64,000 bases of DNA. Source: Taklimakanibacter sp049323275 (lineage in GTDB: Bacteria > Pseudomonadota > Alphaproteobacteria > Rhizobiales > Aestuariivirgaceae). Position 1 is the first letter of the stretch. Each line of letters starts with the position of its first letter. The notes below the pieces were generated by a model. The model had not been told where the DNA came from, did no database searches, and saw only the letters and a list, made by a program, of their open reading frames with translations. Made by a program: the position numbers and the translations under genes. The DNA is taken from assembly GCA_049323275.1 (NCBI GenBank), contig JBMOOM010000015.1:106672-170671 (forward strand), written 5' to 3'. Below are positions 54,473-62,923 of the stretch, piece by piece.

Positions 54473-54715
54473 TCAATCGATATTCAGCAGCGCCTTGGCT
54501 TCGGCGGAAACGTCGATGCTTTCCTGGTCGTTGCCGGCGGCGCAGAGCTGGGCGGCCTGCTTGGCCATGTCCTGGACCTGGGCACGATCATCGTCGGAGA
54601 TCTGGGCCGAGCCCAGCGCCGCCTGGACCTGCTTGACCTCGTCGTCGCAGGGCTTGGCAAAAGCCGGTGCCGCAGTGGCCGCCAGCAAAGCGAGGGCGAG
54701 AAGGAAGAGCTTCAT
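54473..54715 (-). CDS. Small secreted protein, paralogue of the next gene
   Basis: 80 residues: a signal peptide (MKLFLLALALLAATAAPAFA) and a 60-residue mature part with two cysteines (KPCDDE..., QLCAAGN). It aligns with the 78-residue product of 54844-55080: a Cys just after cleavage, Q-[IL]-x-D-x-x-[RK]-A-[QE]-V, then AG[ND] and a terminal Leu-Leu. A strong start site is not evident beyond GGGGAT. Helical, likely periplasmic; function unknown. Confidence 0.7.
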   Translation of the reverse strand: MKLFLLALALLAATAAPAFAKPCDDEVKQVQAALGSAQISDDDRAQVQDMAKQAAQLCAAGNDQESIDVSAEAKALLNID

Positions 54716-54786
54716 GGCGGATGATCCCCTGAACGATGGATTTGGCGAGACTGGCCGAGAACTGTGACGGAACTTTGCGTGAGTAG

Positions 54787-54820
54787 GCAAAATAAACGGC
54801 CCGGGCAAGAGTCCGGGCCG
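54787..54820 (-). terminator. Terminator after the 78-residue secreted protein gene
   Basis: On the minus strand an 8-bp stem (CGGCCCGG/CCGGGCCG, 54797-54820) with an 8-base loop is followed by TTTATTTTG. It closes the 54844-55080 gene before its downstream paralogue, which therefore needs its own promoter. Confidence 0.75.
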
Positions 54821-54843
54821 CGCCGTCAGGCTGGGGACGATCT

Positions 54844-55080
54844 TTACTGTCCGAGCAGCTTCAGCGCCGCATTGAGGTCGGCTTCGGAGGCGGCGTGGTC
54901 GCCGGCTTCGTGGGCGGCCTTGCCCTTGGTATAGAGAGCCATGACCTCGGCCTTCTTGGCGTCGTCGAGCTGGGTCGTCTTCATGGCCTCGTCGATCCTG
55001 TTCATGAGGGTGGGGCATTGGCTGGCCAGAGCCGGCGTCGCCAGGGCCAGGAAAGAAGCGAAAAACAGAGCCTTTTTCAT
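54844..55080 (-). CDS. Small secreted helical protein
   Basis: 78 residues with signal peptide MKKALFFASFLALATPALA and a mature part SQCPTLMNRIDEAM... ending AALKLLGQ. AAGGAGG lies 7 bases before the ATG. Similar short proteins with a CPxxMxxID start are common in Hyphomicrobiales, without assigned function. The mature part has one Cys and predicted helices; the tail (HEAGDHAASEADLNAALKLL) resembles a single TPR-like helix pair. Confidence 0.75.
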   Translation of the reverse strand: MKKALFFASFLALATPALASQCPTLMNRIDEAMKTTQLDDAKKAEVMALYTKGKAAHEAGDHAASEADLNAALKLLGQ

Positions 55081-55174
55081 GGGGATCCTCCTTGCCCGGC
55101 CGATCCGGGCCTACTCTCCCATAGACGCTACGCCGGGCCAGGGGAGGCTATTCCCAATTCCGGCAAGTGGGTGG

Positions 55175-55203
55175 TTGCGGAGGCCTTGTGCTTGCGCTAT
55201 CAA
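55175..55203 (+). promoter_or_regulatory. Candidate promoter of the leuA leader
   Basis: TTGCGG (55175-55180), a 17-base spacer and TATCAA (55198-55203). Transcription would begin near 55210, only a few bases before the leader ATG at 55214, which matches the absence of a Shine-Dalgarno there and parallels the ilvBN leader. Confidence 0.45.
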
Positions 55204-55213
55204 CAGCTCCGAC

Positions 55214-55303
55214 ATGGCTTATGCATCGAACCAGACCCTTGCCCCGACCGGCTGCCTTCGCGCCGGACCGGCCGGTCTTGGCCTCCTTCTTAGATGCCCC
55301 TGA
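55214..55303 (+). CDS. leuA leader peptide
   Basis: A 29-residue frame starting MAYASNQTLAPTG and ending AGLGLLLRCP. Near its end, codons 22-26 read Leu-Gly-Leu-Leu-Leu (55277-55291), four leucine codons in five. Position, length and composition are those of a leucine attenuator peptide ahead of leuA. No gene caller would normally report it. It ends 105 bases before the leuA ATG; its last codons lie in the 5' arm of a hairpin (CCCCTGA with TCAGGGG), so a ribosome stalled on the leucines would mask that arm. Confidence 0.75.
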   Translation: MAYASNQTLAPTGCLRAGPAGLGLLLRCP

Positions 55304-55388
55304 GCACCGGCAGCCCTTTCACGGGCGGGTCTTCAGGGGATGTCATCTTCAAACCAGATCTTAAGACCGCAGGCCGGAGTGTTCCGGC
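55297..55388 (+). promoter_or_regulatory. Alternative RNA hairpins between leader peptide and leuA
   Basis: Three pairings are visible: CCCCTGA (55297-55303) with TCAGGGG (55333-55339); GGTCTT (55328-55333) with AAGACC (55363-55368), which excludes the first; and GCCGGA/TCCGGC (55373-55388) close to the leuA start. No T run follows any of them, so control may act on translation or through Rho rather than by an intrinsic terminator. Confidence 0.5.
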
Positions 55389-55408
55389 GCCATGACAGGA
55401 CAAATTCC

Positions 55409-56980
<1,572 letters not shown>

Positions 56981-57009
56981 GGGGCTGCGCACGTACTCCG
57001 ATAATTCTG

Positions 57010-57179
57010 ATGGCCGGGCTCGTCCCGGCCATTTCGTTTCGTCCTCCCGTCATGGCCGGGCTCGACCCGGCCATTTCGTTTCGTCCTCCCGTCATGGCCG
57101 GGCTCGACCCGGCCATCCAGCCTCGCCGGCACGCGGCTGCTCGGCGGAGGGGCTGGATGGCCGCCTCAGGGGCGGCCAT
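57010..57179. repeat. Tandem 42-bp palindromic repeats plus diverged hairpins
   Basis: Three copies of ATGGCCGGG-CTCG[AT]-CCCGGCCAT start at 57010, 57052 and 57094, exactly 42 bases apart, with a shared spacer TTTCGTTTCGTCCTCCCGTC. A long inverted repeat follows (GGCCATCCAGCC 57111-57122 with GGCTGGATGGCC 57151-57162), then a related palindrome ATGGCCGCC/GGCGGCCAT at 57157-57179. Palindromes of this kind are dispersed through Hyphomicrobiales genomes. Position right after leuA and before a convergent gene fits a transcription-end or mRNA-stability role. Confidence 0.8.
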
Positions 57180-57254
57180 GACGAGTTAGGAGAGTGGTGT
57201 GGCTGGCGGGAAACCGCATGACCGGGGCGATCCCGGCCATGCGCGTTGCGATTG

Positions 57255-59468
57255 TTACATCGGCAGATTCAATTTGCCGAGACCGATGAACTGCGTCTCG
57301 CCGGAATGGTCGTCGACGCCGTCATTGTCGGTGATGAAATAGGCATCGCCCGCCGCATCGACGGCGAAGCTCTCCACCTTGTCGAGGACGTAGCCCTTGG
57401 GCGCCTCGAGATCGGGCAGGAGATCGCGCAGGTCCTTCTTGGCGACCACCGGCAGCGCGCCGCCGAGCGGGGCAGGGGTGACGCCGTCGAGCGCGACGAA
57501 GGTGAGCTTCTTGACCTTGGCGTCCTTGCCGACCTGGTTGTCGCGCTCGATCAGCACGAGGCCGCCCGGCACCGCGGTGATCTCGGAGAGGCCGATCCAG
57601 CCTTCTTCCACCTTGTCGAGCGGATAGTGCACGGCGCCCCAGCTCTTGTCGGCCGGTCTGTAGGCGAGGAGCTTGGTCAAGCCTTTCGGATCGTCCTTCC
57701 ATTCGCGCTGGACCGCGAGCCAGATCGTCTCGTCAGCGCCGGAGCCGGTGACGGCCACGCCTTCGAAGCCGAATCGGGTCGCCTGCTGGGCAAGCGCTTC
57801 AGGGATGGCGATCTCTTCGAGAATGGCGCCCTTGGCGTCGGTCTTGACCAGCATCGACTGGGTCTTGTCCTTCTCGCGCTCCGGATTGCCCTCGGAAGCG
57901 AGCCAGAAGCCGCCGTCGGACGACAGAGCGATGCCTTCGAGATCGAGCAGCTTGGCCGGCTCGCCGCCCTTGGTGACGGTGAGGGCGCCGGTGATGAGCG
58001 CCGGCTTCCTGGTCGCATCAATGGTGAGGATGCGGCCCTGCTTGAAGGCGCTGTCGGTGACGGCGTAGAGCCTGCCCGGCTCCTTGGCGTCGGCGATCGT
58101 GCCGGAGATCGCGGCCCAGGGCAGCGGCAGGCCATTGGCGTCGTCGGCGGAAACCAGGGTCGGGTAGCTGGCTTCGCCTTCGCCGCGCTCATAGAGGGTG
58201 ACGACCGAGCCGATCAGCCCGTCCTCGCGCAGATCCGTTTCGGACGCGGTGACGAAGAGCTGGCGGTCGGGAATAGCGAGCAGGCCCTCGGGGCCGATGC
58301 CGCCCGGCAGCGCCTGCATATAAGTCGGCGCTTTGCCGGTGCCCTCGTCCTTATAGACGCCGACGACCGAGCCACGCTCGGAGCCGACGAAGATGAGGCG
58401 GTCATTGCCGAAGGTCGCGACCTCGGCGCCTTCCACCTCGATGCCCTTCTTGTTGCGCTTCTCGGGGTAATGACCGAGACGCACGAGCTGATGCTCGAAG
58501 GAGGCGCCGCTTTCATAATCGACGGTGCCGTCCTTCCTGAAGATGGTGAAGCCGCGGCTGCCGCCGTCGAGATCGCCTTCATTGGCGGTGACGAAACGCT
58601 CGTCGTCGATCCACTGCACCGCATCGGGCTCGCGCGGCACGGCGTCCTTCTTGCCGTCGAGCGAGATGATGCCGTCCTTCTCGGTGTCGATGTTTTTCAG
58701 ATCGACGGTGCCGGCGCTGAAACTGGCGGTAACCTTGCCCGTGGCGAGGTCGGCGATGACGAGGTGGTTGTTCTCCTGGAGGCTCAGCACCACTTCGTTC
58801 TTGCCGTTGATGTCGACGAATTCGGGCTCGGGATCCTCGGGCGCGATCTTGGCGAGGCCGGTGACGTCGATCACTTTCTTCGTGGCGCAGTCGACCGAGC
58901 CGTCTTCCTTGACGGCGAAGCTCACCAGCATGCCGCCGGGAAGCTGCGGGATCTTGCCGTCGTTCACGTCCTCGTCGCGCTCGTTTTCGATGGCGATGGC
59001 GAGGAACTTGCCGTCGGCGCTTTTGGCGAGCGAGTCGGGCTGGCCGCCGACGTCGCAGGTGGCGGCGACCTCCTTCCTGGCCAGATCGACGATGGCGAGA
59101 TGGCCCGAGGGCTCGGCCTTGGATTTCGAGGTGACGACACCGACGAGGGCATAGTTGCCGAGCACGACATTCGAGGTCGGCTCGCCGCCGAGCGCCACGG
59201 TGCCGGCGGGCTTCGGCGCCTTGGGGTCGGTGATGTCGATGAGGCCGATACGCTCGCCCGGGCTGTCGGTATAGACCAGGGTCTTGCCGTCCGGCGTCGC
59301 GGTGATGATCTCGGCGACGGTCGACTTGGCCGGATCTGCGCCGGCGGGCAGGTTGTCGACGACATGGAAGGTCGCGATGCGGTTGAAGACCTCGGCGGCA
59401 CTGGAGGTGAGCGCCGTGCCGGTCAGCAAGGCGGCCGCCAGCGTGGTTTTGATGATGGGTTTGAGCAT
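57255..59468 (-). CDS. Esterase-like phytase-domain secreted protein
   Basis: 737 residues with a signal peptide of about 24 residues (TALTSSAAE). The N-terminal 300 residues look like a beta-propeller with repeated ITATPDGKTLVYTD-, LAKSADGKFLAIAIEN-like blades. The C-terminal half (PEGLLAIPDRQLFVTASE, LLDLEGIALSSDGGFWLASEG, FEGVAVTGSGADETIWLAVQ) matches the esterase-like phytase domain (PF13449). Likely periplasmic or secreted, possibly phosphate scavenging; enzymatic activity is unproven in most members. Monocistronic, ending close to the palindromic repeats. Confidence 0.8.
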   Translation of the reverse strand: MLKPIIKTTLAAALLTGTALTSSAAEVFNRIATFHVVDNLPAGADPAKSTVAEIITATPDGKTLVYTDSPGERIGLIDITDPKAPKPAGTVALGGEPTSNVVLGNYALVGVVTSKSKAEPSGHLAIVDLARKEVAATCDVGGQPDSLAKSADGKFLAIAIENERDEDVNDGKIPQLPGGMLVSFAVKEDGSVDCATKKVIDVTGLAKIAPEDPEPEFVDINGKNEVVLSLQENNHLVIADLATGKVTASFSAGTVDLKNIDTEKDGIISLDGKKDAVPREPDAVQWIDDERFVTANEGDLDGGSRGFTIFRKDGTVDYESGASFEHQLVRLGHYPEKRNKKGIEVEGAEVATFGNDRLIFVGSERGSVVGVYKDEGTGKAPTYMQALPGGIGPEGLLAIPDRQLFVTASETDLREDGLIGSVVTLYERGEGEASYPTLVSADDANGLPLPWAAISGTIADAKEPGRLYAVTDSAFKQGRILTIDATRKPALITGALTVTKGGEPAKLLDLEGIALSSDGGFWLASEGNPEREKDKTQSMLVKTDAKGAILEEIAIPEALAQQATRFGFEGVAVTGSGADETIWLAVQREWKDDPKGLTKLLAYRPADKSWGAVHYPLDKVEEGWIGLSEITAVPGGLVLIERDNQVGKDAKVKKLTFVALDGVTPAPLGGALPVVAKKDLRDLLPDLEAPKGYVLDKVESFAVDAAGDAYFITDNDGVDDHSGETQFIGLGKLNLPM

Positions 59469-59682
59469 TGGGTTCCCCGTAGGATGGTGTGCCGTTGGAA
59501 TCGTCCGGGGAGACTTAGAGGCGGGGGAGATGACGGTCAGATGACGAACGGGAAGGGGCGCCGAGGGGCGTGAAACTTGTCCACCGGTCCTTCGTCATAT
59601 TAGCTGGACACCCAGGAATCGCTTTGCTAGAGAACCGCCCGCGAGACGGCTTTTGGGCCGCTCCGGCACTTCCTTGATGGAC

Positions 59683-59758
<76 letters not shown>

Positions 59759-59953
59759 AGGATTTCAATTAGATAGCTCTAGGTGACAGTGTCGTTTTCC
59801 ACCGTTCGGGGGACGCATTGGGGGACTCTGTAAGCCTCCGCCGCGGTTGTGTCTCGAACGACCGGCCACCTGCGAATTTTCCCGAATGTTCCACAAACTT
59901 CCGCGAAGTGGTATTTGCCTAGGACCTGCATTTTATTGTTCGGGTCGACTAGA

Positions 59954-60180
59954 ATGAAACTTGAGGACCTTGCACCGGGGCAACGCCTATCGGGGATCGA
60001 GCCGCGGATATTGTCTCGGTCATGGCCATGATGTCACTCGCCGAAGGCACCATGCAGCCGACCTACCGCACGCCGCCGCCGAGAGCTCGGCCACCAACTC
60101 CTCAAAGGCGTACCGACCCTGCCGCGCGACGCCCGCGGGAACAGCAGATTGTGCTCCTTTCGCCTGCCAATCTGCTTGGC
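59954..60180 (+). pseudogene. Frameshifted remnant of a DUF3883/DrmD-type helicase N-terminus
   Basis: A start MKLEDLAPGQRLSGIEP is read from ATG 59954, then the frame breaks at about 60003. The next frame reads ADIVSVMAMMSLAEGTMQ-TYRT, and after further shifts come ELGHQLLK and RTDPAARR. In this order the pieces resemble the N-terminal region of large SNF2-type helicases with DUF3883 found in defence islands (DISARM-like DrmD relatives). No helicase motifs remain; sequence after about 60180 is unrelated. Assignment rests on memory of the family pattern. Confidence 0.5.
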
Positions 60181-60250
60181 GGCTCAATTCAACACGGGGA
60201 AATGTTAGTGCCAAACGCCACAGTCGGTCATTCACAGGCTCTGCGCATTA

Positions 60251-60436
60251 TTGCGCCTTTGTCGGGTGACCGAGACTTGGGTCGACGAGGTGGGCGGGAT
60301 CAAAGTGCGTGATCCCGACACCATCCAGATCATGAAGGATTTCATGGCTAACGGGCGCTTTTCGCGCGGGGCGGAGGTGATCGCCGAAGCGCGCCGTCTC
60401 GGAGAATGCGCACAGCCTTGGCCTAAAGATCGCTGA
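60251..60436 (+). other. Short open frame, possible C-terminal gene fragment
   Basis: 61 codons reading ...VDEVGGIKVRDPDTIQIMKD, FMANGRFSRGAEVIAEARRLG and ending PWPKDR. The amphipathic pattern looks like genuine protein, but there is no convincing ribosome site and it lies right after the helicase remnant, so it is probably the truncated end of another gene. No family recognised. Confidence 0.3.
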
Positions 60437-60575
60437 CTGGTCGAGAGTAGCCTCCGGCAAGTTCGGCCGTCGTTGAATTGTTCGCAGAATCCCTGCCTGG
60501 TAGCGTGATGATCACGGCGATTGACTGGGTGATGGCCGGCATCCTGATGGACACAAATGAAAAGGGAGGAATAAC

Positions 60576-60914
60576 GTGGCGAGCAGAAGGCTGACGAAGG
60601 GCCGCAAAGCCGTTCTTATCAAACTCGAATCTATTATCGGCAACGAATGCTACAATGCAAAGATCCAGAATTGGGGACCAGGTGGTGTGTTCGAAGGTGA
60701 AGGCCGCGAGTTTCGGTACCCAATCTCTTTTCGCGATCAAGAGGGGAGACGTGTAAAGACGCGTAACGTTGATAGCGAAATAAAGTCTGAACTTGTGATC
60801 GGTGGCTACTACGCCTTCGGAGCCAACGAGCTCCACATTATGAAGGGCCTGGATCGCGTGCTTGATTACCTTGAGCGCGAGTACAGCCTCAAGATAGATA
60901 GCCACAAAATATAG
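60576..60914 (+). CDS. Hypothetical protein in the tRNA-Lys island
   Basis: 112 residues starting at GTG 60576 with a strong GGGAGGA box 6 bases upstream. The sequence has a basic start (MASRRLTKGRKAVLIKLE), a beta-rich middle (YNAKIQNWGPGGVFEGEGREFRYPISF) whose halves suggest a small OB- or SH3-like barrel, and a helical end (GLDRVLDYLEREYSLKI). No signal peptide or membrane segment. Base composition is clearly more AT-rich than the core genes. I recognise no family. Confidence 0.55.
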   Translation: MASRRLTKGRKAVLIKLESIIGNECYNAKIQNWGPGGVFEGEGREFRYPISFRDQEGRRVKTRNVDSEIKSELVIGGYYAFGANELHIMKGLDRVLDYLEREYSLKIDSHKI

Positions 60915-60980
60915 GTGCCGTTGCCGAATGGCGCGAGGCGTAGCTTGGATTGCTAGGTGCGAAGATCAGGGATTTGACCC

Positions 60981-61238
60981 ATGCCCATCGGTTATCAATG
61001 GATTGAAGTCGAGAGCTACAAGGCGACCCACACCGGCGGCCTTCATGGCTCCATTCATATTCGCCCAGTCGCCGGCCAGGGTCTCGATACCAGTATGCGA
61101 GTCGAATGCCCATCTGAAATGAGGCACAGATACCCAGTCGGCACTCGCTTCAGAGTGAAGGCGAAGGTTACAAACAAGGAGGGTGGAATACCCTTTCTAT
61201 ATAGCCATCACTCCTGGCGTTATGAAGTTCTAAAGTGA
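60981..61238 (+). CDS. Hypothetical small protein in the tRNA-Lys island
   Basis: 85 residues from ATG 60981 (MPIGYQWIEVESYKATHTGG). A beta-rich sequence (IHIRPVAGQGLDTSMRVEC, RYPVGTRFRVKAKVTN, HHSWRYEVLK) looks like a compact barrel, somewhat similar in style to the preceding gene. There is no clear ribosome site, so the true start or intactness is uncertain. Lies 66 bases after the 112-residue gene on the same strand. Confidence 0.45.
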   Translation: MPIGYQWIEVESYKATHTGGLHGSIHIRPVAGQGLDTSMRVECPSEMRHRYPVGTRFRVKAKVTNKEGGIPFLYSHHSWRYEVLK

Positions 61239-61441
61239 AGAGTCCGGTTGATCCGGCAAGCGGCGCTGGCGAACCCATTTCCTTGGAAGGGCATAGATCA
61301 TAGCACCAACCTTGCATGCCGTTCCGTCGGCGCGGCAATCCTTTTTTGGTGTGCAATGGGGGGGCACGGAATGGGGATCGCAAACTCTATTTCCCGCTAG
61401 CGTGGCCATTCATGGTGGAAAAGTGATGTGAAGGTGAACTG

Positions 61442-61966
61442 ATGCGCAACTTGAGTATTCTGACACCGCAGGAGTTATTGCTTCTCCACGCTGCAGTTTC
61501 TGAGGAACTTCGTCGCCGTGGCGTCACGCGAAGTTCAAACAATCCAGTAGGCGATCTGGCGGAACATCTATTCTGCCGCGCCTTTGACTGGAAGCAGGCG
61601 CCGAGATCAATGCGCGACGCGGACGCCACAGATTGCGCCAGTGTGCGTTATCAGATTAAGGGACGGCGTATGACCGCACAAAATGCCTCTCGTCAGCTAG
61701 GAGCCTTGCGCGACCTCCCGCAACAAGGGTTTGACGTGCTGGCAGCGGTCCTTTTCCGGGAAGACTACCGTGTCCTGCGCGCCGCCCTTATTCCACACGC
61801 CCGTGTCGTGGAATTGGCCAAGCGTGTGGAACGAACCAATAGTTGGCGATTTCTGCTGCGCGAAGCCGTCTGGTTACTCAAGGACGTGGAGGACGTAACC
61901 GAAGATCTGAAGAAGGTTGAAATGAATTGGGCGGGCTCGCTTGTTGCTGAGCCAAATGTGGTCTGA
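61442..61966 (+). CDS. PD-(D/E)XK nuclease-like protein (DUF6998-like)
   Basis: 174 residues. An N-terminal helix pair (TPQELLLLHAAVSEELRRRG) leads to NPVGDLAEHLFCRAFDW, then ATDCASVRYQIKGRR and a later strand FDVLAAVLFRED. The order Glu (in GDLAEHL), Asp (in ATDC) and Q-x-K (in YQIKGR) fits the PD-(D/E)XK nuclease fold, and the whole resembles restriction-endonuclease-like proteins encoded in defence islands. Substrate and partners are unknown. A weak GAAGGTGA box precedes ATG 61442. Confidence 0.6.
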   Translation: MRNLSILTPQELLLLHAAVSEELRRRGVTRSSNNPVGDLAEHLFCRAFDWKQAPRSMRDADATDCASVRYQIKGRRMTAQNASRQLGALRDLPQQGFDVLAAVLFREDYRVLRAALIPHARVVELAKRVERTNSWRFLLREAVWLLKDVEDVTEDLKKVEMNWAGSLVAEPNVV

Positions 61967-62923
61967 CTCACCAGCTCACGCCGATAGCTCAGGGAAGACA
62001 GGTCTCGCGGACAGGGCACCGGACTAGCCGTCGCGCGCGTCTTGGGATTGAAGTTGAAGACCTGTTGGTGCGTGGTACCTTTGCCAATATAAAAGCGGCC
62101 CGTCCCCCCCGGACAGTCCCCCCAAACTGGGCCAGAAACAGATTCCGCAATGGTGACCTGATGTTCGGCCATCTAAGCGTCTTATCTGACATCAGAGGAC
62201 GCCGCCTTGCGCTGTTAGCGGCACCCACCGCCGCCGGCGAGGCGGTCGCAGGTCCGGGTGTGCAAGCCTCTTTTTAGGGGTGCAATGGAGGTCGCCCTCG
62301 GCAAAGATTCCTTTGCACCATTTAGGAAGTCGCATGGAACCTAGATTGCGGATTCCGTCCCCGAGAGGCCATTCTTAGTGGCCGGCACAGGGTATGTTAA
62401 GTGCCCGGCGCAGGGTATTCGACCTTTGATCCGATCTTGCCAAAAAGCCATGGCAGTATCAGTCCTGGTTCTCCTTTTAGGAGGCCGATTAGGCCACTTC
62501 GTGTTTTGGGAAGCTGGACTACCGCCACTGGCCTGCTCCTGCCTAGTTGGGCCTCAAAGACCTGATCCTCTCTGCGAAAGCACGCTTTATCATGGCGTAC
62601 TGGATGAACTGCAATTCGTCGCGAATGCCTGTTGGCTGACAAGAGGGGCGCTCAGGGCTTCCCTGAACTTTCTCGCTGATTGGTGATCAGGAGCGCGCAA
62701 CAAAGACAACCGCGTATGGGTCAGTACGCAAGCTTCCCCACGCCCAAGGTCTCACCCGCGCACTCCCGGTAAATGTGCGTGGTGTTGTTCGCAACCTTAG
62801 ATGATATGTTGCGGAATTATCACAACAGGTAATTAATTTCAAATTGTTCACGGGAATCCGTGGCACATGTCTCTGCGAGCAAGATAAACCTTAGGTAATA
62901 TTGATTTGCCCGGAGGGATGTCT
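61967..62923 (+). other. Gene-poor stretch with no supported feature
   Basis: About 950 bases without a convincing gene. Open frames here (for example 62065-62277 plus, 62397-62642 minus) lack ribosome sites and recognisable content. The last 170 bases (62760-62923) are AT-rich, with GGTAATTAATTTCAAATTG, and probably hold the promoter of the large Gly-rich gene. Confidence 0.5.

Noticed and set aside
57010..57116. Possible CRISPR array (regular 42-bp period)
   Set aside because: Both palindrome and spacer are identical between copies, only three units exist, and no cas genes are near; it is a tandem palindromic repeat.
57246..59573. 775-codon plus-strand frame
   Set aside because: Antisense to the intact phytase-like gene, with shadow-type composition and no recognisable domain.
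61967..62760. Possible insertion sequence or transposase remnant
   Set aside because: No transposase-like translation, terminal inverted repeats or target duplications could be identified by eye.
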